A stretch of 64,000 nucleotides of DNA from Rhytidiadelphus loreus (lineage: Eukaryota > Streptophyta > Bryopsida > Hypnales > Hylocomiaceae), in assembly GCA_947034895.1 (NCBI GenBank), contig OX344764.1, positions 60,865,348-60,929,347 on the forward strand, in the 5' to 3' direction. Positions 20,666 through 35,400 of this stretch are shown here, piece by piece (position 1 is the stretch's first letter; every line of letters starts with the position of its first letter). Made by a program: the position numbers and the translations under genes. The notes under the pieces are model-generated. The model did no database searches. It worked only from the letters and a program-made list of their open reading frames with translations, and was not told where the DNA came from.

Positions 20666-23600
20666 GTAGAGTAACTATGTACCTAGGCTCGAGGCTCGTA
20701 GGCTCATATTTCTAGGCTCACATACTAGCATCGTTGACATCTTATTTTTATCACAAATATTTTATAAAACATTCAAGAGATTTTTTAAAATCCTTTAAGA
20801 GGAATTGGAACATTATATTAGTAGGAGAAAGTTCTTGAACTTAGACAACTTATATTTAGAGGACAAACAGAAAACCAAATAGTAATTAAAAAACTTAGGT
20901 GGAAAAATCACACTTTGAAGTGAACTTGAATTCAAATTTCAAATACAAAATTCACTTTGAGAATTTGAAGAAATGTCCAAAACATATTATTTGTTTATTA
21001 ATTTTGGACACCAAACAAACAAAATTTGAGCGAGATAGAATTGGATGAAGTTTGAGTATTAATTAGGCAAGTTTTGGATGAAAAAACACAACTTGTAATG
21101 AAATTAAGAAGAATTTTAATTCTCATATAGAATTAGTTGTAAAATATTCAAATCCATCAAACTCAATCACCCCCCTTAAAAAAAACTGTAAAAAAATCTA
21201 TAGATGAAGTTTTGGTGATCAAAAATCATCCAAAATTTTAGAAGTCTCTAAATCATATTAGGAAGGTTTAATTAGCATGAGCCATATTATTTTGGAATTG
21301 ACATGACATTTAAATTCTATAACAAAATCCCTTAACATAGAACCATATCACAAATAGCTTACACAATCTAGCCCATAGAAGACTTAGGACTTTGTAACCA
21401 TAACTCATATGTAAAAGTAGAAATCCTATAGTTCAAGATAACAAGTTTTTGAAACTATGTAACACTTAGAAAACAAGTATAAATTAAGGATGATAGGATA
21501 TGATGAAGTTTGAGCACTTAGTTAGCTAAGTTTAGATGACAAAAAATAATTTGAAGTGAAATAGGAACAAATCAAATTTTCAAAAAATGGCTAAGTCTTA
21601 GAAGCATGATTCCACAAAGAAATACCAAACATCCAAAAATAAAACTAGAATAAAACCTTGGATAAAGTTTCAATGATCTAATGTTATCCCAAACTTTGAA
21701 CTTTTCAAAGTTCAAACTTTTTAACTTAATTTTTTGCACTACTAATTTTGAATTTATAATTTTTTATAATGAAGAATAGAATTGAAAGTTGGAAAAACAA
21801 AACAAAACAAACACTCTTGATTTTTATTCTTAAGAAAATTGTTAAGTGAAGTTGGTACAAAATAGAAGGAAAAACTATATAGTTAATAGTTCTAAGATGG
21901 AATTGAATTACACTAATTCCAATGGTGAGATTGTTTTAGCAAGCAAAATTGACTATACAAAACTTTTGTTAGAAAAAGAAATTGTGAAAATTGAGTTAAA
22001 AAAATGAATCCTATAAGTTATTTTTTCAAGATGATGCAATGATTGCCCATACAACAAAAAGTCTTGTAACTTTCAGATCACTAATTGAAATGAAATGAAT
22101 CAAATCTTTCCATGCAAACAAAATATAATCTTTGAATTTTATTTTTTTAAATTCCATTTTTTCAAGGTTTTGTTGTGATGCCCATGAACTACTTCTTAGA
22201 CTTAGGGTGGCATAACTTTTGCTCCTAGGCACTACTTGAAATAAAAATTATATTTCCAAAAAGCTCATGTGATTTTTTATCTTCAAAAATAGTTTCAAAA
22301 AATCATGTCAAAAATTGAGATCAAACAATCCTACTCAACATACCAAAAGTTCCCTAAGGAGACTTTGGGACCTTAGGGGTTAAGAGGATTCAAAGTTTTA
22401 TGATCTAATAATGTAATGTGCAAAAGAACCCCATTGAACCCTAATTAAAAGTCCCACTGTTCTCTCAAGGTATAAAATAGATTTTGAATAGTCTCTTGTA
22501 GTTTAAATTTTTTCTAGGATTTTTTGAATTTTTTCTAGAGATGTGATATTTTGAGAACTTAGTGTTTGTATAATTTTTATAAAAATTGAACTTACATTCT
22601 AGGGTATATTAACAAAATCACTATTTTTAGTTTACATGGCCAATTCTTTTTTGAATTTTTTCCACACATTCCCATACTAGTGTAAATGTGTAATGGAAGT
22701 TATTCATCTAAAATCATATAGTTGTATATAGAAAATAACATTTATTTGTATTATTATTTTTTCATTGCACCAAAATTGGTAGTTATAGAGTGATTTTTGT
22801 GAAACGCCATCAAGGAGAGGAGGGGGACATGCACAATTGGGTGCCACAACCAAGTTGTAACAATGAATAATTGGATTGACTTTACCTTGGCATTTACTTT
22901 TAGGAACTTTAGGGGCTAATGATAAAAACATTAATTCCTAAAGAACAATTGTCCATTGAACATACAAATGAATGTTTAAATAGATTCATATGAAATCAAT
23001 TTTGAATGCATGTTTTTGAAATTTTGAGACATGGTGCATATACCAACTACCTTTGCAAAGCAAGTATTTGATTAGATATTTAGGTGAAAAGTTATGTTGT
23101 CCAAATTGTTTTTTGACAATTTAGGCAATACATGAATCTTTTGTTAAAGTCTTCATCAACTTCTAAAATTTGGCATACATGTAACTAACATGCTATAGTA
23201 TGCAATTTTTGAAAATACTAATATTCACACTCCAAGAGAACTCAAATTTTGTTATCTACGTAGGTCAATTTTTTTTAAAACCATTGTCTTCTAACTTCAA
23301 ACACTATAATCTTGAAATTTGTCCCTCAATAATTTTGTAAAAATTTCCACATATTCTAGATACTTGTCTCATTATTTCCACCCTTTGGATTTCTAAAAAA
23401 AATTGTGCACCAAAAATCATCAAAAAATAGCTAGTATATTGCCAATTGAATTGAATTCCTCATATTGTAGGGTAATTAGGAAAAAGGTAGCCCCCTTGTT
23501 TGCTTATGATCTTTTGAATGCGTGTACCTAACAAATTGAAGTATTCAATGGTACAAAGGCTCAATTTTGAGTAGAACAATAAACTTACTGTGCTAATTAT

Positions 23601-25266
23601 ATTTAGCACGGATGAAAAGAAACTTTATCTCAAACTTAAAACTTTATAATTTTATAACCCATGTGGTTAAATGGACTAAATTTTTTTCCACACATTGTTC
23701 TAATAGTCTAATACGCTTTCATATAGTTGGAATTCAAAAAAGTAAATTATTTTTAAATTTTGATCAATGCACTAGAAAATTGTGATTTTTGACTATTTCA
23801 CTTGAAAATACCCTTGAGAGATTAAAACTCTCCAAATTACAACAAACTCTTCAACACTAGACAAACATTTAGCATTTTGCGCTATTATCCTTTATTTTAT
23901 TAACCTTGGAGCGCTCCGACGTCCATTTTCTGGACGATGAATAGATTCAGATCCTTGTTTCTGTCTCATTCCTGCTTGGATGAAAGTCATCCTGATTTTT
24001 GGTGATACTTTATCAAGTTGTTGTCCTATCCATCGGTTGGATTTGGTGTTACTAGAATATATACATTTCTAAAATTACAAATGTGGAAGTATGTCAAGTG
24101 GTCAATTTGCATTGACTTTAGTTCAAAACTAAATGTGCAAAAATGAGGTCAAAGATGTAAAGGTCACAAAAATTTCAAAAAATCACCATATGAAGAGAAC
24201 CTTATTTCAAATCCATTCCAACAAGTTTTACTCAAAAAATGATAATATTTTACTTGTAATTGAATTTAGAAGGAATTATGAAATTTTCTTTTCAAAATTT
24301 ATAGAAAAAGATTGGTGATAGTATTTGTAGATCTAACCATATAGATAGAATTCAAAAATCAAAATCTACATCTTTCATTTGTATACCAATTCCAAAATAT
24401 TCTTCCAAATTGTAGTTTATAATGGTTTTTCTCAAATCATCAATTTTGGAGATGAATCGAGATATTTACGGGTTAACCTTCTCAAATCGAGTATGAAATT
24501 TCAAAATGCCCCAAAAAATCCACTCCAAATAATTGAAAAGAGTTTTTTTTTTTTCTTTTGTCCGCTCAGAAGAGCATCCCCAACATCGGGCAGAGAGCGT
24601 AATATGGTTGATAGGATTCTCAACAGTAGTAACTACAAAAAAGACTGAACCTAGACTTAGAGCCTAAATATAGAGTCCTTTTTGCTACCCAATTGGAAAG
24701 AATTTAGAATATTTAGTCCAATAATGTCTGCTTTAAATTTATTTTATTTTATTTTATAACAAATGAAGAGAACCATTGGTTTGATTCAAACTTGAATGGC
24801 GTTGACTAGAGGCTAATTTTGAAAGAACAAAATAATTTCATTGGAGAGGAGCATTAAACTTATCCCTCCCATTCGTGACTGCAGGACAGTCTAAAGAATA
24901 GATTCGTCTAAAACTGGGTCGGAGCTTTTGGTTTGGGTTCGTGTGCCCCAGTTCGGCGGTCCCACTCCCGTTCAAAAAATTTGGGCCTTCCTCAGTTCTT
25001 GTCAGCCGAGCCCCGGCCTCTTTTCGTCTGCCACCAGCCATTTCCAATTCCTTTCTTCCCCTTTTCTTGCCTTTGTTTTTTCTTCTGAGCGCAGCATAGT
25101 CGGCACTAATCTCGTCCAGCCAGCAATCACCTCTTTTGAAGTTACTCTGCCAATCTCCGAGTTAAATTTTTTTGAACGGTTTCAGATAGTTCCACCTTTT
25201 GAACTGAGATGAGATTAAACTAATCAAAGGTTTTTAAAATAATCTCAGATTGTTTATTTATTTATT
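20666..25266. other. Repeat-derived AT-rich DNA, no gene
   Basis: No gene is seen. A right end of the TTAA family (GGGACCTTAGGGGTTAA, ending 22383) is visible; its left partner is not. Positions 21840-21960 match 63890-63990 near the window end, so both belong to one dispersed repeat. Positions 24840-25210 form a more GC-rich island containing a 94-codon frame (24928-25212 +) with no recognisable domain. Confidence 0.5.
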
Positions 25267-25853
25267 TTAACCCTCTAAAGTCCCAAGGCCATTTTTCTGC
25301 CCCAAACCACTCAAAATTATCACTCCTACTATGTTCACCTATGAATAAATTCTTTTTTTTTTTTTAGAATCTAACCGTAGGATCTTTTTCTAAACTTGTC
25401 TTTAATCGCGTGATAAAAATCTTGTGATTTTTGACCGCCTAGATTGAAAGATATTAGCATTCAAAGTGGAAGAAAAAGATTCTTTCAAGAAGTTGCTATG
25501 ATTTCCCTCAAAACAAAAAGCTCCATAACTTTCACATCACTAATCCAGATGGAATGAATCAAAGATTTCCATTTAGAAGAAAATATAGTCTACAAGGAAA
25601 AAAATATTAAAGTTTTTATTTCAATTTTTTATGGAATTTTTTAGCTGCCCAATCTCCTCCATTTTGAAGTTATTGTGGCATAACTTTTGCTCCCGGGCAC
25701 CAATTGGAATAAAATTATATTTTCGGAAAGCTCATAAGTTTATCTAGATCTTATGAGAAAGTTTCAAAAAAAATTCAATAAAAATTGAGATCATAGGAGC
25801 CTGCTCGAAATCCATTTTGTCCCCTATAGGAACAATGAGACTTCAGGGGTTAA
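25267..25853. mobile_element. TTAA-flanked short element
   Basis: The segment is bounded by TTAA at 25267-25270 and 25850-25853. The left end is TTAACCCTCTAAAGTCCCAAG and the right end reads TTAACCCCTGAAGTCTCATT on the reverse strand. The interior (~580 bp) has no ORF and resembles 22040-22383. It interrupts a sequence containing TCCACCTTTTGAACTGAGAT (25189), a motif that recurs at about 26025. Confidence 0.6.
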
Positions 25854-28020
25854 ACACGTGGATGATTTCCATCAAAAAGAGTCAGTTTGAAAACCTTTGG
25901 AAGGTTCCTTTATTTGTGTCGAAAAAAACAAAACAAAAATTAAAAGGTTCTCAAATTAATCTTGTCCGTCAATCACCACTTTGAATAAGATACTCTATCA
26001 CATCTCTAACATCCACCTTTTAAACTGAGATTAGTTTACAATACATTAGTTTAAAAGGTGGATCATTTAAATTGGTGTTCCAAGGAGTTTAATCTTGTGT
26101 TTTTCTTAAACCGTGACTTTTAGTCCCACATTGCACACACTTTACAATTCCCTCTATTGTATGAACATGTAACCCCTCTGTAGAAATATGATGTTTTTAT
26201 AACCCAAAATATTCCATTCCGTTTTGAGCCCAAAAAACGTTGACTTTTGGATTAAGACTAATAAATGGAACAAATTGTAAGAAATTAAAAAAATAACCTT
26301 TGGATCTTAATCTGGCCTTCTTTGTGGATAAGTACAAAAAGCATCAAACTCAAATTCTTTACCATTTGTGAGATCCAAATGCTCAAAGCAAAGAGTTTTT
26401 TTTCCCACTACATTCATGTGATATATTGCAACCTCAAAAATCAATAAAAAAAAATGGAAGATGTGAAACATATCTTTATCTTTTTAGTATGATGTAGATG
26501 CTTGGCTTTAGAACTAGCACATCAAAAATCAAAACCAAAATCCACACTGTGAAATTATAATGCACCTTAAATTATCATGACTTCTATCATAGTGAACATA
26601 AAATGCTCCATAACATCAATTCCTACCGAATAAAAAAATCTTTTCTTCAATTCAAATGGTAGATGGAATGAGTATGACATTGTGGAGTCATGAATGAAAT
26701 GAAATGAAATAAATAAATGAATGACTAAAATTGAAGAAGTTATGGCCTTGTAAAGAAAGTTTACAATTCTAGATTGTCCCTTCTAAAAAACTACACATAT
26801 GGCCCTCGTACACATGTTGCAAGAAAATTACAAAAAAACATAGTTTTCATTAAGAAAATGAAATAATTCCTAAAAATGCATCCAAATTTCGAATTGCATG
26901 TAAGTTACTTTTCCAAATTTGAAATGAAAAATGTCATTCATTACAATATTGAATGCACGAAAGACCAAAAAAATCAACTAACAACAATCAACCAAATGTT
27001 CTAAAACCACAATGTACCGTTTGGAAATTTTAGGCGTTAATCTAATACCTAAATCCAAAAACCTGTTCCCTACAAAAATATGGTTTAAAATATCATTTTT
27101 TCCTAAATTTATATTTAAATCCTAAATTTGTCAAGTATATAACCAATATGATACAATAGAATTATTTGTTGAATGTACATAGTTCAAGGAAGATAGAAAC
27201 TCCAAATTCTACACAAAATTTGAAATCCAAATTGAAAAGATGCCACTTGGTGATTGGAATTGAGTCAATCTTTGTTGTTTGTCTCTAATTATATAACTCA
27301 ACCTAGTATTGGACCTCTTGAGCTCATGATATTGTTTCTAGAGACTTAATTGTTGGATTTAGTCAATCAATAAAGAAAATAATCTCTACACCAAACTCCC
27401 TCTAAAACTCACTAGAAGTTTACGGATCTCTCTAGTATGCAATTTTAAAAATAAACTTTTGTGTAGTGCAATAATCTTATTCTAGAAGAATAAAAGTTTG
27501 ATGACTATAGTGTGTAGGGCTCAGCGTAGGGTTAACTTTTTTTCCTTTTAGCTTCAAACACTAGTCTTGCAATAGAAATTACTAAAGTTTTTGAAGCTTT
27601 TCCACACATTCTAATACTAGTTAAGTAAAATTTAATTCATTTGAAGTTTTTAAAAATTAAATTTTTTTACTCAATGTACTCAAAATGTTAGTTCTAAACA
27701 CAATGTGCTTAAAAACATCTCGGAAAACATACTTCAGTCCTTTAAAGTGAAATTGGTGTGCATAAATAAAGGTAAAAGTTGCAATAATAATTTCCTTCTT
27801 CCTTTTATATAAATTAAAATAATGAAATATGGGAAAAAATGGAGTTGGAGAATTTATGCAATCTATGTAGATTTTTTTATGTTAAGACTTAAAGAAATTA
27901 TATTGTGTTATATAAGTGCATCTTTCAAACATCTTTATGAAAATTCAAATCATTCTCTAGAAGCTCTTATATTTTCCATTCATGTGTAATGATGAAGACA
28001 TATTAGTAATAATTCAAAAT
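25854..28020. other. AT-rich DNA, no gene
   Basis: A small hairpin at about 26026-26080 (CACCTTTTAAACT facing AGTTTAAAAGGTG) is the only structured item noted. The rest shows no coding or RNA gene signal. Confidence 0.45.
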
Positions 28021-28160
28021 ACCCTGTAGGTGTAGTATTTATGCCTATTGGAGAAATATCCAAAGAGGTCGAGTTCGAACGTTGGGGAGGCCATTTGCTA
28101 GGTTGTGTAATTAGGTTGTCACCTATTGTCTTATAACAATTTAATTGATTGATTGAATAT
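28021..28160 (+). mobile_element. Possible tRNA-derived SINE remnant
   Basis: GGTCGAGTTCGAACGTTGG at about 28067-28085 resembles an RNA polymerase III B box (GGTTCGANTCC) in the context usual for plant SINEs. A convincing A box is not seen and there is no clear poly-A tail or target duplication. Confidence 0.25.
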
Positions 28161-31100
28161 ATAGAATCTTTCTTATATCAAGTAATATCCTACAATCTCT
28201 ACAACGACATTTCTTTTATAAGTTTCCAATTACTCAAAGTCACCAAGTCTTTTCAAATCAATCTCTTTATTTTTTAATGTTACAATCACATCATAGTTTT
28301 CCAAAACACATTTCATTACTTCAACAATATCACCACACATTGTCTCAATTCTCCAATCAGTAAACAAACTAATAATTTACTTCCTCTCATAGGAAGGAGC
28401 TCCAGCCTCTCTCGCATGAAAACTAACTCAATTGGCATTTGATCCTACTCTTGTATCTTTCACAATTAGTTGCAACGGTTCAACTTTGTCTTTTCTAATC
28501 TACCAATTAGGTTATATCCTTACTAAATTCACCAATCAAAAACTAATTGACATTAGGGACATGTTTACACTATATTCACTTTTCTATTGATAATTATTCT
28601 ATATTTAACCATCATTCTACCAATTGGACAAGTTCTACCACTTTTACATACTACATACCCCTATATAACAAATTTGGAAGGAAGGAGTGACGGCCAAACA
28701 AATTTCAATTACTTTCAATTTTTCACCCCAATACTTCTTCTATATCAACCTTCTTGTATCAATATATGAAATTGAACTTACAATCTTTTAAATTTGAAGT
28801 TTACTGTAGATGAATACTAAATTTCAATTCTTATCTATTAATGTCAATTAAAATGATAGTAGTCCAACCATATGAATATAATTTTTGAATATTGTATACA
28901 AATTTTGTTTAAATTCACTAAGTAATTTCTAAGAGTTACAATTTATATTACATTTTCACATTTTTGAAATTTTGACTACTTCAAGGTCTTTTAGGAGTTA
29001 ACATATGCACCTCCAATTTAATTATAGGTAGGACAACAAGTATGGAAAAAACTTTGTACATAGGTGACAATCTTTATTTAGCTGTATTCTTCAAGATGGT
29101 GGTATGCAACAATGTTGTATAAATTTTATTGCTTATATTGTATATGTGTTAGGATAAATGTTGATGTGTGAGATTTCATAAATGATAGGAAAAGATATGA
29201 AATCTATCCAACAAATGTTTTGATAAACTTGGTGTAAATCAATTTGATAATTATGTTCTATATAAAATCTATACACATGCCTTCATTGACAATTATTGTT
29301 ACTAATACTTATGGTATACGTATCTCAAAATAATAGAAGGATTGTGTCATTGGTAATTTTTCTTATTGAAAATAAAGTTGAATTATAATTTAATAACTAT
29401 AAATAAAAATATCTGAGAAAAATATCTTTAACCAATGTATATGCTGAATAAGTATATAAAAAACAAAATAAAATGCAAATATCTCAACAACCAAGGATCT
29501 TTTTTCATTGTTTTTGGGTAGCATGGAAAACAATCTCTATTAGAGTGGCAACACTATTTACATCCATGGACATGGATGAAATATAAAAAGTAAATGAAAA
29601 TACATGTATTCATCTAAAAATATGTAAATTCATCTATAATAGAGCAACTTTGTCTCTAGATTTTGTAGCAATTGAACAATTACAATCATTGAAAATAGAA
29701 AAATCCTTTACCAAATATTCCCTAAAAAAAATTGAATAGCTTTTGAGCAATACCCCCCCAAAAGAAACCCCACTACCTAGAACATCCATGAATATTAAAG
29801 GTAAACAATGCATTTTTGAAGAAGATTCCATTTTTTTTGTAATACCATAATCTAATTATGTTTCATTTTTAAAGACTAATTGGCTAGAACTTTTGGATGT
29901 ACACACAACTAATTCATTTTCAACCACAAAAGATTGACACAACTTAATTTAGTGTCTACGGTGTTTTTTGCTCTAGTGGCTTACAATAATATAGATTGCA
30001 AATTTTCTATTCTTTCTTGAGGTTGCTAGCTCACCTTCAAGAGTTAGACTACTATGTATTCATTTATTGTTTTTTAATTGACATTATATCACTTATTACA
30101 ACAATACTACATTATTATTGTTGTATTTATTTCCATCATTAGGTCCTCATGCTCAAAGGAAGAGCCACTTTACACTACGTCTAAATTCTAAAGTCATACA
30201 TTATAGTCTAGACTTTGGAAACCAAACTTGGTGTTCAAGTCCCAACACCTTTTTTGAATATAAAATGAGGAGAAACAAGTCCCAACAATTTTTGTGAATA
30301 TAAAATGAGAAGAAACAACCCATCCCAATGGGCTGAAATTTTGTCCAAATTTGTCTAAAATGGGATTTTGGCTTTTTAATCCATTGTTTGAGCACTTGAT
30401 TGCTAAATAATAATATATGAGAGACAAGTTGGGACTTTGATCTTCACATTATGAAATCTCAAGTCCCACATTTGATATTTGTTTATTCACCTTCTAGATC
30501 CCTAAAATTGTGATTTGACCTTAAATTGGGACTTGGAGAGTTGGGACTTCAGACATAGTTGGGACTTCGGACATAGTATATTTTACATTTCAAATGTTAG
30601 CAGCTCTATGGCAATGGAATTTCGATTCATTTTTTAAAATTAAAGAAAAAAATGTTAGCAGCTCTTTAGACAACTTCACAATAGGGCACCATTTTGCAGG
30701 ACTAGTGTCTATGCTCCCATGCTGGCAAATCGTATCACCCGCCAAATTACAAAATAAAACTAGCAAATTCAAAATTACTGGAGCTCGCTTGCAGAAACGT
30801 GTTGGTCCTGAAGCCGATCCTGCGTAACTTGTACACAAAACCTGCAGAAGTAGACCTGTAAATTTTTCTTACTAGCAGCCTCTTGGTAAGAACCCAGCCA
30901 GCCGTTGGCGAGGCAAGCGGTCAATTTTTGAAAAAATGCTGTGGCTGTACTACCGAACAACAGTGGTGATCGATATCCACCTTGAATAAGGGGACCGACG
31001 TGGATAGTACCTTCAAAGGGTCCTCTTTAATGATCCATGATTTCAAGCTGCTGCCACATTCCTCGATCTCAGTTGGAAACAATGATCCTTTCTGTGATCG

Positions 31101-31400
31101 GTTGGTTGGACGCTTGTGAATTGTTTGTTTCTGGGTGTTTGCATTTGTGTCTGTTTGGTTAGTTTCTGGAATCCGAAGCCTGAAAGTCATTTACAGCAGA
31201 CTTTGAGTGAGTTTCCTTCCAAGTCACAACCAAACTTCTTACTTTTGTTAAGCCAGTATAAAGTCCACCCACTGTACCGAATCCTGGGCACCTCGATGTC
31301 TGTGAAGCTCGGCTCTCTATTCATTCTTACGTTTTGTTTTTTTATAAATAAAACCACCATCTCGTCACGTAGTAGGTGTTTTGCGCTACAGCTGCCAGCT
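28161..31400. other. Intergenic DNA upstream of the TRM-like gene
   Basis: AT-rich to about 30580, then clearly less so. Frames at 30594-30838 and 31190-30921 (-) are open for 77-89 codons but carry no motif I recognise; they may be chance ORFs or gene relics. Positions 30220-30310 hold a near-direct duplication of a GTCCCAACAcCTTTTTTGAATATAAAATGAG-type segment. Confidence 0.45.
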
Positions 31401-32347
31401 TCATGTTGAGTGGATCATAGCTTTGCTTCTAGGGAGCTACAGTAGTTACTTGGGGGTCGAGTGGTCGACGTCTCGGTTTAGTGATGTTGCTCTCAGCACG
31501 ACAGACTACTTTAATGAACGACGGTGCTGCGTGAATGCTGCAACACACGGCCGTTGAAACAGTTTGATGTCAACGGAGGTCAGTTCTGTTTTCAAACTCT
31601 AGGAAGCTTCGCCATTTCGCAGTGGAGAACTGGTGGAGGAATTTGTGACGGTCTTGAGCTTTGGTTGCGGTAGAATTACTTTTCCGGGATGCGAAGAATT
31701 GAGAGCAATTGGATCAGATGTAATACTGGCTTCCTGAATCTAGTGCAAGAGCAATGCGGTAGAGGCCAGTGAGGGTGAGGCAAAGATGATTCTAGAGTGG
31801 CGAGATCTGAATGCAGAAACTTCACAGAAGCTGAAATTCTAGAGCGGGTTGGGAGGGGGTTCTGCGCAAGGCGGAAATGGAGATTTGAAAGTACTGAGAC
31901 CAATCCATGCGGGGAAGTATTGAAACTGCAAGTTGAAAACTAGGGATTAAGGTGTCTGAATGGATTGTAACGGGATGGCGGAGGTTAGAAGGTCCAGCTT
32001 CAACAACCACGTCCAGCAATCTCCCCGAGTTGGAGGATGCGCGGGCGCCTTCTTTAACCTCTTCGACTGGAACAACTCCAAACGCTTCGCTTCTACCAAG
32101 CGCCTCCCCGCAGGCAAGTCTTGATGGCCATGAATTTGTGGGATGGGGAAGTTCATTTTGAATGGTCGCTAATATTGCGGGGACTTGGGCGCCGGGCCGC
32201 AGCTGTTGTCACTGTCGTGAATTGAAAATTAAAATTGCATCGCGTCACTATCCATCTGCGAGATGTGAGTTCTGTTCTGCATTTTCTATTAGTGGGTTTC
32301 AGAGTAGCCACTTCCATAGTTTAAGGTTTCTCATCTTCGGACAGAAT
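31401..32347 (+). promoter_or_regulatory. Presumed promoter and 5' leader of the TRM-like gene
   Basis: This less AT-rich stretch lies directly upstream of the inferred ATG at 32348. It contains open frames (31952-32161 and 32162-32494 +), the second of which includes the inferred exon 1. No sharp TATA box was identified. Upstream exons cannot be excluded. Confidence 0.35.
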
Positions 32348-32417
32348 ATGTCTTGTGGTGTATTCGACTTCTTGAAGAACTTTTCTAAGATTGGAAGTTA
32401 TCACTCGCGTAAAAGAG
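32348..32417 (+). CDS. TRM-like gene exon 1 (inferred)
   Basis: The ATG at 32348 opens a short frame (MSCGVFDFLKNFSKIGSYHS) that ends in phase 1 at AAAGAG|GTGATA. Joining to the acceptor GAACAG at 32641 gives a Glu codon and an unbroken frame into exon 2 (SRKR-ERPEKPLGRSKSF). The basic sequence continues smoothly across the junction. Intron 1 would be 224 bp. Confidence 0.55.
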
Positions 32418-35400
32418 GTGATATTATTTTCAAGACTGAAAACCGGCCTTCAATGTTTGTGATTGAAGACTCATGTTCATGCTGCCTCCACTAAGAAAAT
32501 TGATAGAAAATGGGATTTCGATGCATCCTCCATTTCTGCCACTTTCACTTTTCCTCCCATTCCCTCCCAAGCTACTCTGAAACCCAATGTAGATAGACAT
32601 AGTTCGAATTTTCGCTGATTGATTGCTGTTGTGATGAACAGAGCGGCCCGAGAAACCTCTGGGAAGATCCAAGAGTTTCCGCGATGACCGCAGCAGAGGT
32701 TTCTCGCCATCTGTGATGGCGGGATCACATGAGAAGGCCGACGACCGTGGGGTAATTTCCGACGACGATGCGGGCGCAAGGCCACCCGTGGGGTTGGTAG
32801 CGCGTCTGATGGGATTGGAGTCCTTGCCGGAAGCGACTGCCCGCTCCAAACACCGACGATCACAAAGCTTCTCGGGAAGCGAGTCAGTTTATTATTTCTC
32901 GGAGAGAGACAATCGTCCGGAGAGACTACCCCTGCGAGATATGTTGAAACAGGATCACGGTGAACATTTTGAAACTTCCTGGAACGATGAAATTCTTGTT
33001 GTGTCCAATGTGGAGTACGAGAATCGGCAACGTGTGAGGAAAGGCGATGTGGAAACAACACCGATGAAGACTGGTAGTCTCGTGCCCTATGTGGATTCAC
33101 CTTGCCGTTCCGTCTACGCACTACCGTACAAGGGAGAGAAGTCGCCGTTTCTTGCTCGCTTGCACCCGAGCCCGGTGCTGCAACCGTCCAAGTGCCACAA
33201 TCAGATGGTGACTCCGACTAGCCCAGCCGCTGTGAAGAAGCGCGCATCTCGCTTCCTCGAAGCAGCTGTAAAAATTTTGGAAGAAATTTCGGACAATGAG
33301 GAACGCTTCCCGAGTGAAAGGGAAGAGATGCGCTCCGTAGCTGAATTTGCAGCTGCTTCCAGTCCTGCAGGCACTGATCTGCTACATTGCCGGTCGATTA
33401 GCAAAGTCAGGAACGGAAGCGATAGCGCTGAATCTGTCGGCAGCCGGAGTAATCGCTCCTTAATGAGCCGCGGCTCGGTTTCCTTCAGAGACTCCCAGAG
33501 AAGAGACCGTATCTGCCGAGATATCTTCGAAGGTTCGCTCTCTGAACGCGCGCAGTCTGTGTCTCCTCCACGAAATACCTCCAAAGGAAGGAGGATTCTC
33601 CGAACGCAGGAGGCAGCGGTGGGAGATTTTAAGACCGATGTGAGGAAGGCTTCACCAGGCGCACGAAAGAACAATAGTAAAGCTAATTCCAAGTATTTGC
33701 AACAAACAGCGACACCGGTGCGGGAGAAGGCTAAGAGTCTGCATTTCCAAGTTACAAGAATTTCAAATGGCTTGGAGGATCACTGCGACGCCTTCACGTC
33801 TGATGAGGAATCACCTCTCGCCTCTACCGCAGTGACGAGAAACCTGAAGACTCTTGGAAACGAACATCGCTCGAGTTTGAAAAAATCTCCCAGAAAGGGC
33901 GTGATGTCTTCCCCTACTGGAGACTTTAGGATCGCAAGAGACTCAAGGGAACGAGTCGTCCAGCACGAGGTGCCATCGCCACAATTGCGCTCTCGTTCCA
34001 CACCAGGAAGCTTGCATGACGGGTTGCAATCTATCCAAGTGTCACTTAATCGGCAACAAGAGAATGGCTTGCCAGTCTCAAGCAAGCGCGTGCAGTCGTC
34101 TGAACTTGCTAAGTCGAGAAGTGCTGCAAGCTCTCCCAACCATAGCCGACGACAGAAGGACGATTTGAAGCTCGCAGGTCACATTCAGAAAGATGCTTCA
34201 TTCAAGCAAGAGAAACAGGGACGAGCCGCCGCAACTGATTCCCCCCGCTCTCCATTGCCAATCGGGGCTCCATTGAAGCGAACAAGAAGAAAGGCTAGGC
34301 ACGGATCACCGAAACTCAGAGAGAGCTCGGGACCTTCGAGGAGCCTCGTGAAAACACCTCTAAGGTCAAGTCTGCACGAGGAGAGCAGTCTAGACCAGCA
34401 CAGCATGGAAGCTAAAACATTCACAAGAATTTCTACAAGAGAGAATGATTCGGGAAATAGTTTTTCCAATGTTTTGCCTGACATTACTCATGCTGATTCA
34501 CGAGATAAGGTCGAAATGATCGATGCGAATTCAGATAGTAGAGATGAGACTTTACACGAAACTGGCGAAGTTATTCGACATGAGAAAGTCGAGCAAATTA
34601 TTCAGAGAGACTTGTTCCCTTCTTCGGAGGTGGCTCAATGCAACAACGAGTTGCTGATACTTGGAATGGAGGATCTCCATTGGGATGATGCGACAGTTGA
34701 GCAGCAAACAGGAGATAACTCATGTCGTGTTAGATACTGCGAAATCCGTGCATCTGGCGAGTCTTTGCGGTCAATTTGTGGTGCATTTGACGAAGACGTC
34801 TGCAACGTTGACGATGAAATCTCTCCTTCGCCGCAGAAGGTAGATTTCCATAATTCTTGATCACATCCGTTTGCTTCCTGTCATGGCGTTAGCAGTGCTG
34901 TTCATCGCACTCTCTCTGATTCAAATTTCATGCATGGTATGCAGTTTGCAGGCGAATGTTCTGAAGCCGATGGAGGCGAAAGCTCGACTCCCGTTTTGAT
35001 GAAGTTCTTTCTGGGCAAGCCATTGAGGCTGGACGTGGACATGGGAGAAACAAGCCCTGTCTCTGTATTAGAGTCGCCTTTCGGAGACGAAGCTTGCACC
35101 ACTTCAGAATCCAGCATTCCAGGTGCCAATCTCGCCAGCTTACTATAGCTTCTCATCCTCTGCACCACTTCATCTCTACCCTGATTCCAAATCTGTGTTC
35201 CTGGAGTACAGAATATTCCCGTTTTCACAGTTAGTCGATTGCATTCTTGACTGTTTTACAGTGCAATTTTATTTCTTCTGCTTTAGAGACTCTGTGCTCA
35301 AAGAGCATAATCAAAGATTGAAAAACCTTCAAATTCTCTCAAATTGTCGCTGATTTAGGAACCGGAGAATCTGAATATTCCGTTTCCCCGTAACGAGCGC

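Noticed and set aside
23900..24477. Possible further TTAA element (TTAACCTTGGAGCGCTCCGACG...GGGTTAA)
   Set aside because: The left end is similar to the family, but the right end does not show the terminal repeat.
24928..25212. 94-codon ORF in a GC-richer island
   Set aside because: No domain, no splice or promoter context, composition explained by local GC content.
28060..28090. tRNA gene
   Set aside because: Only a B-box-like string; no cloverleaf could be drawn.
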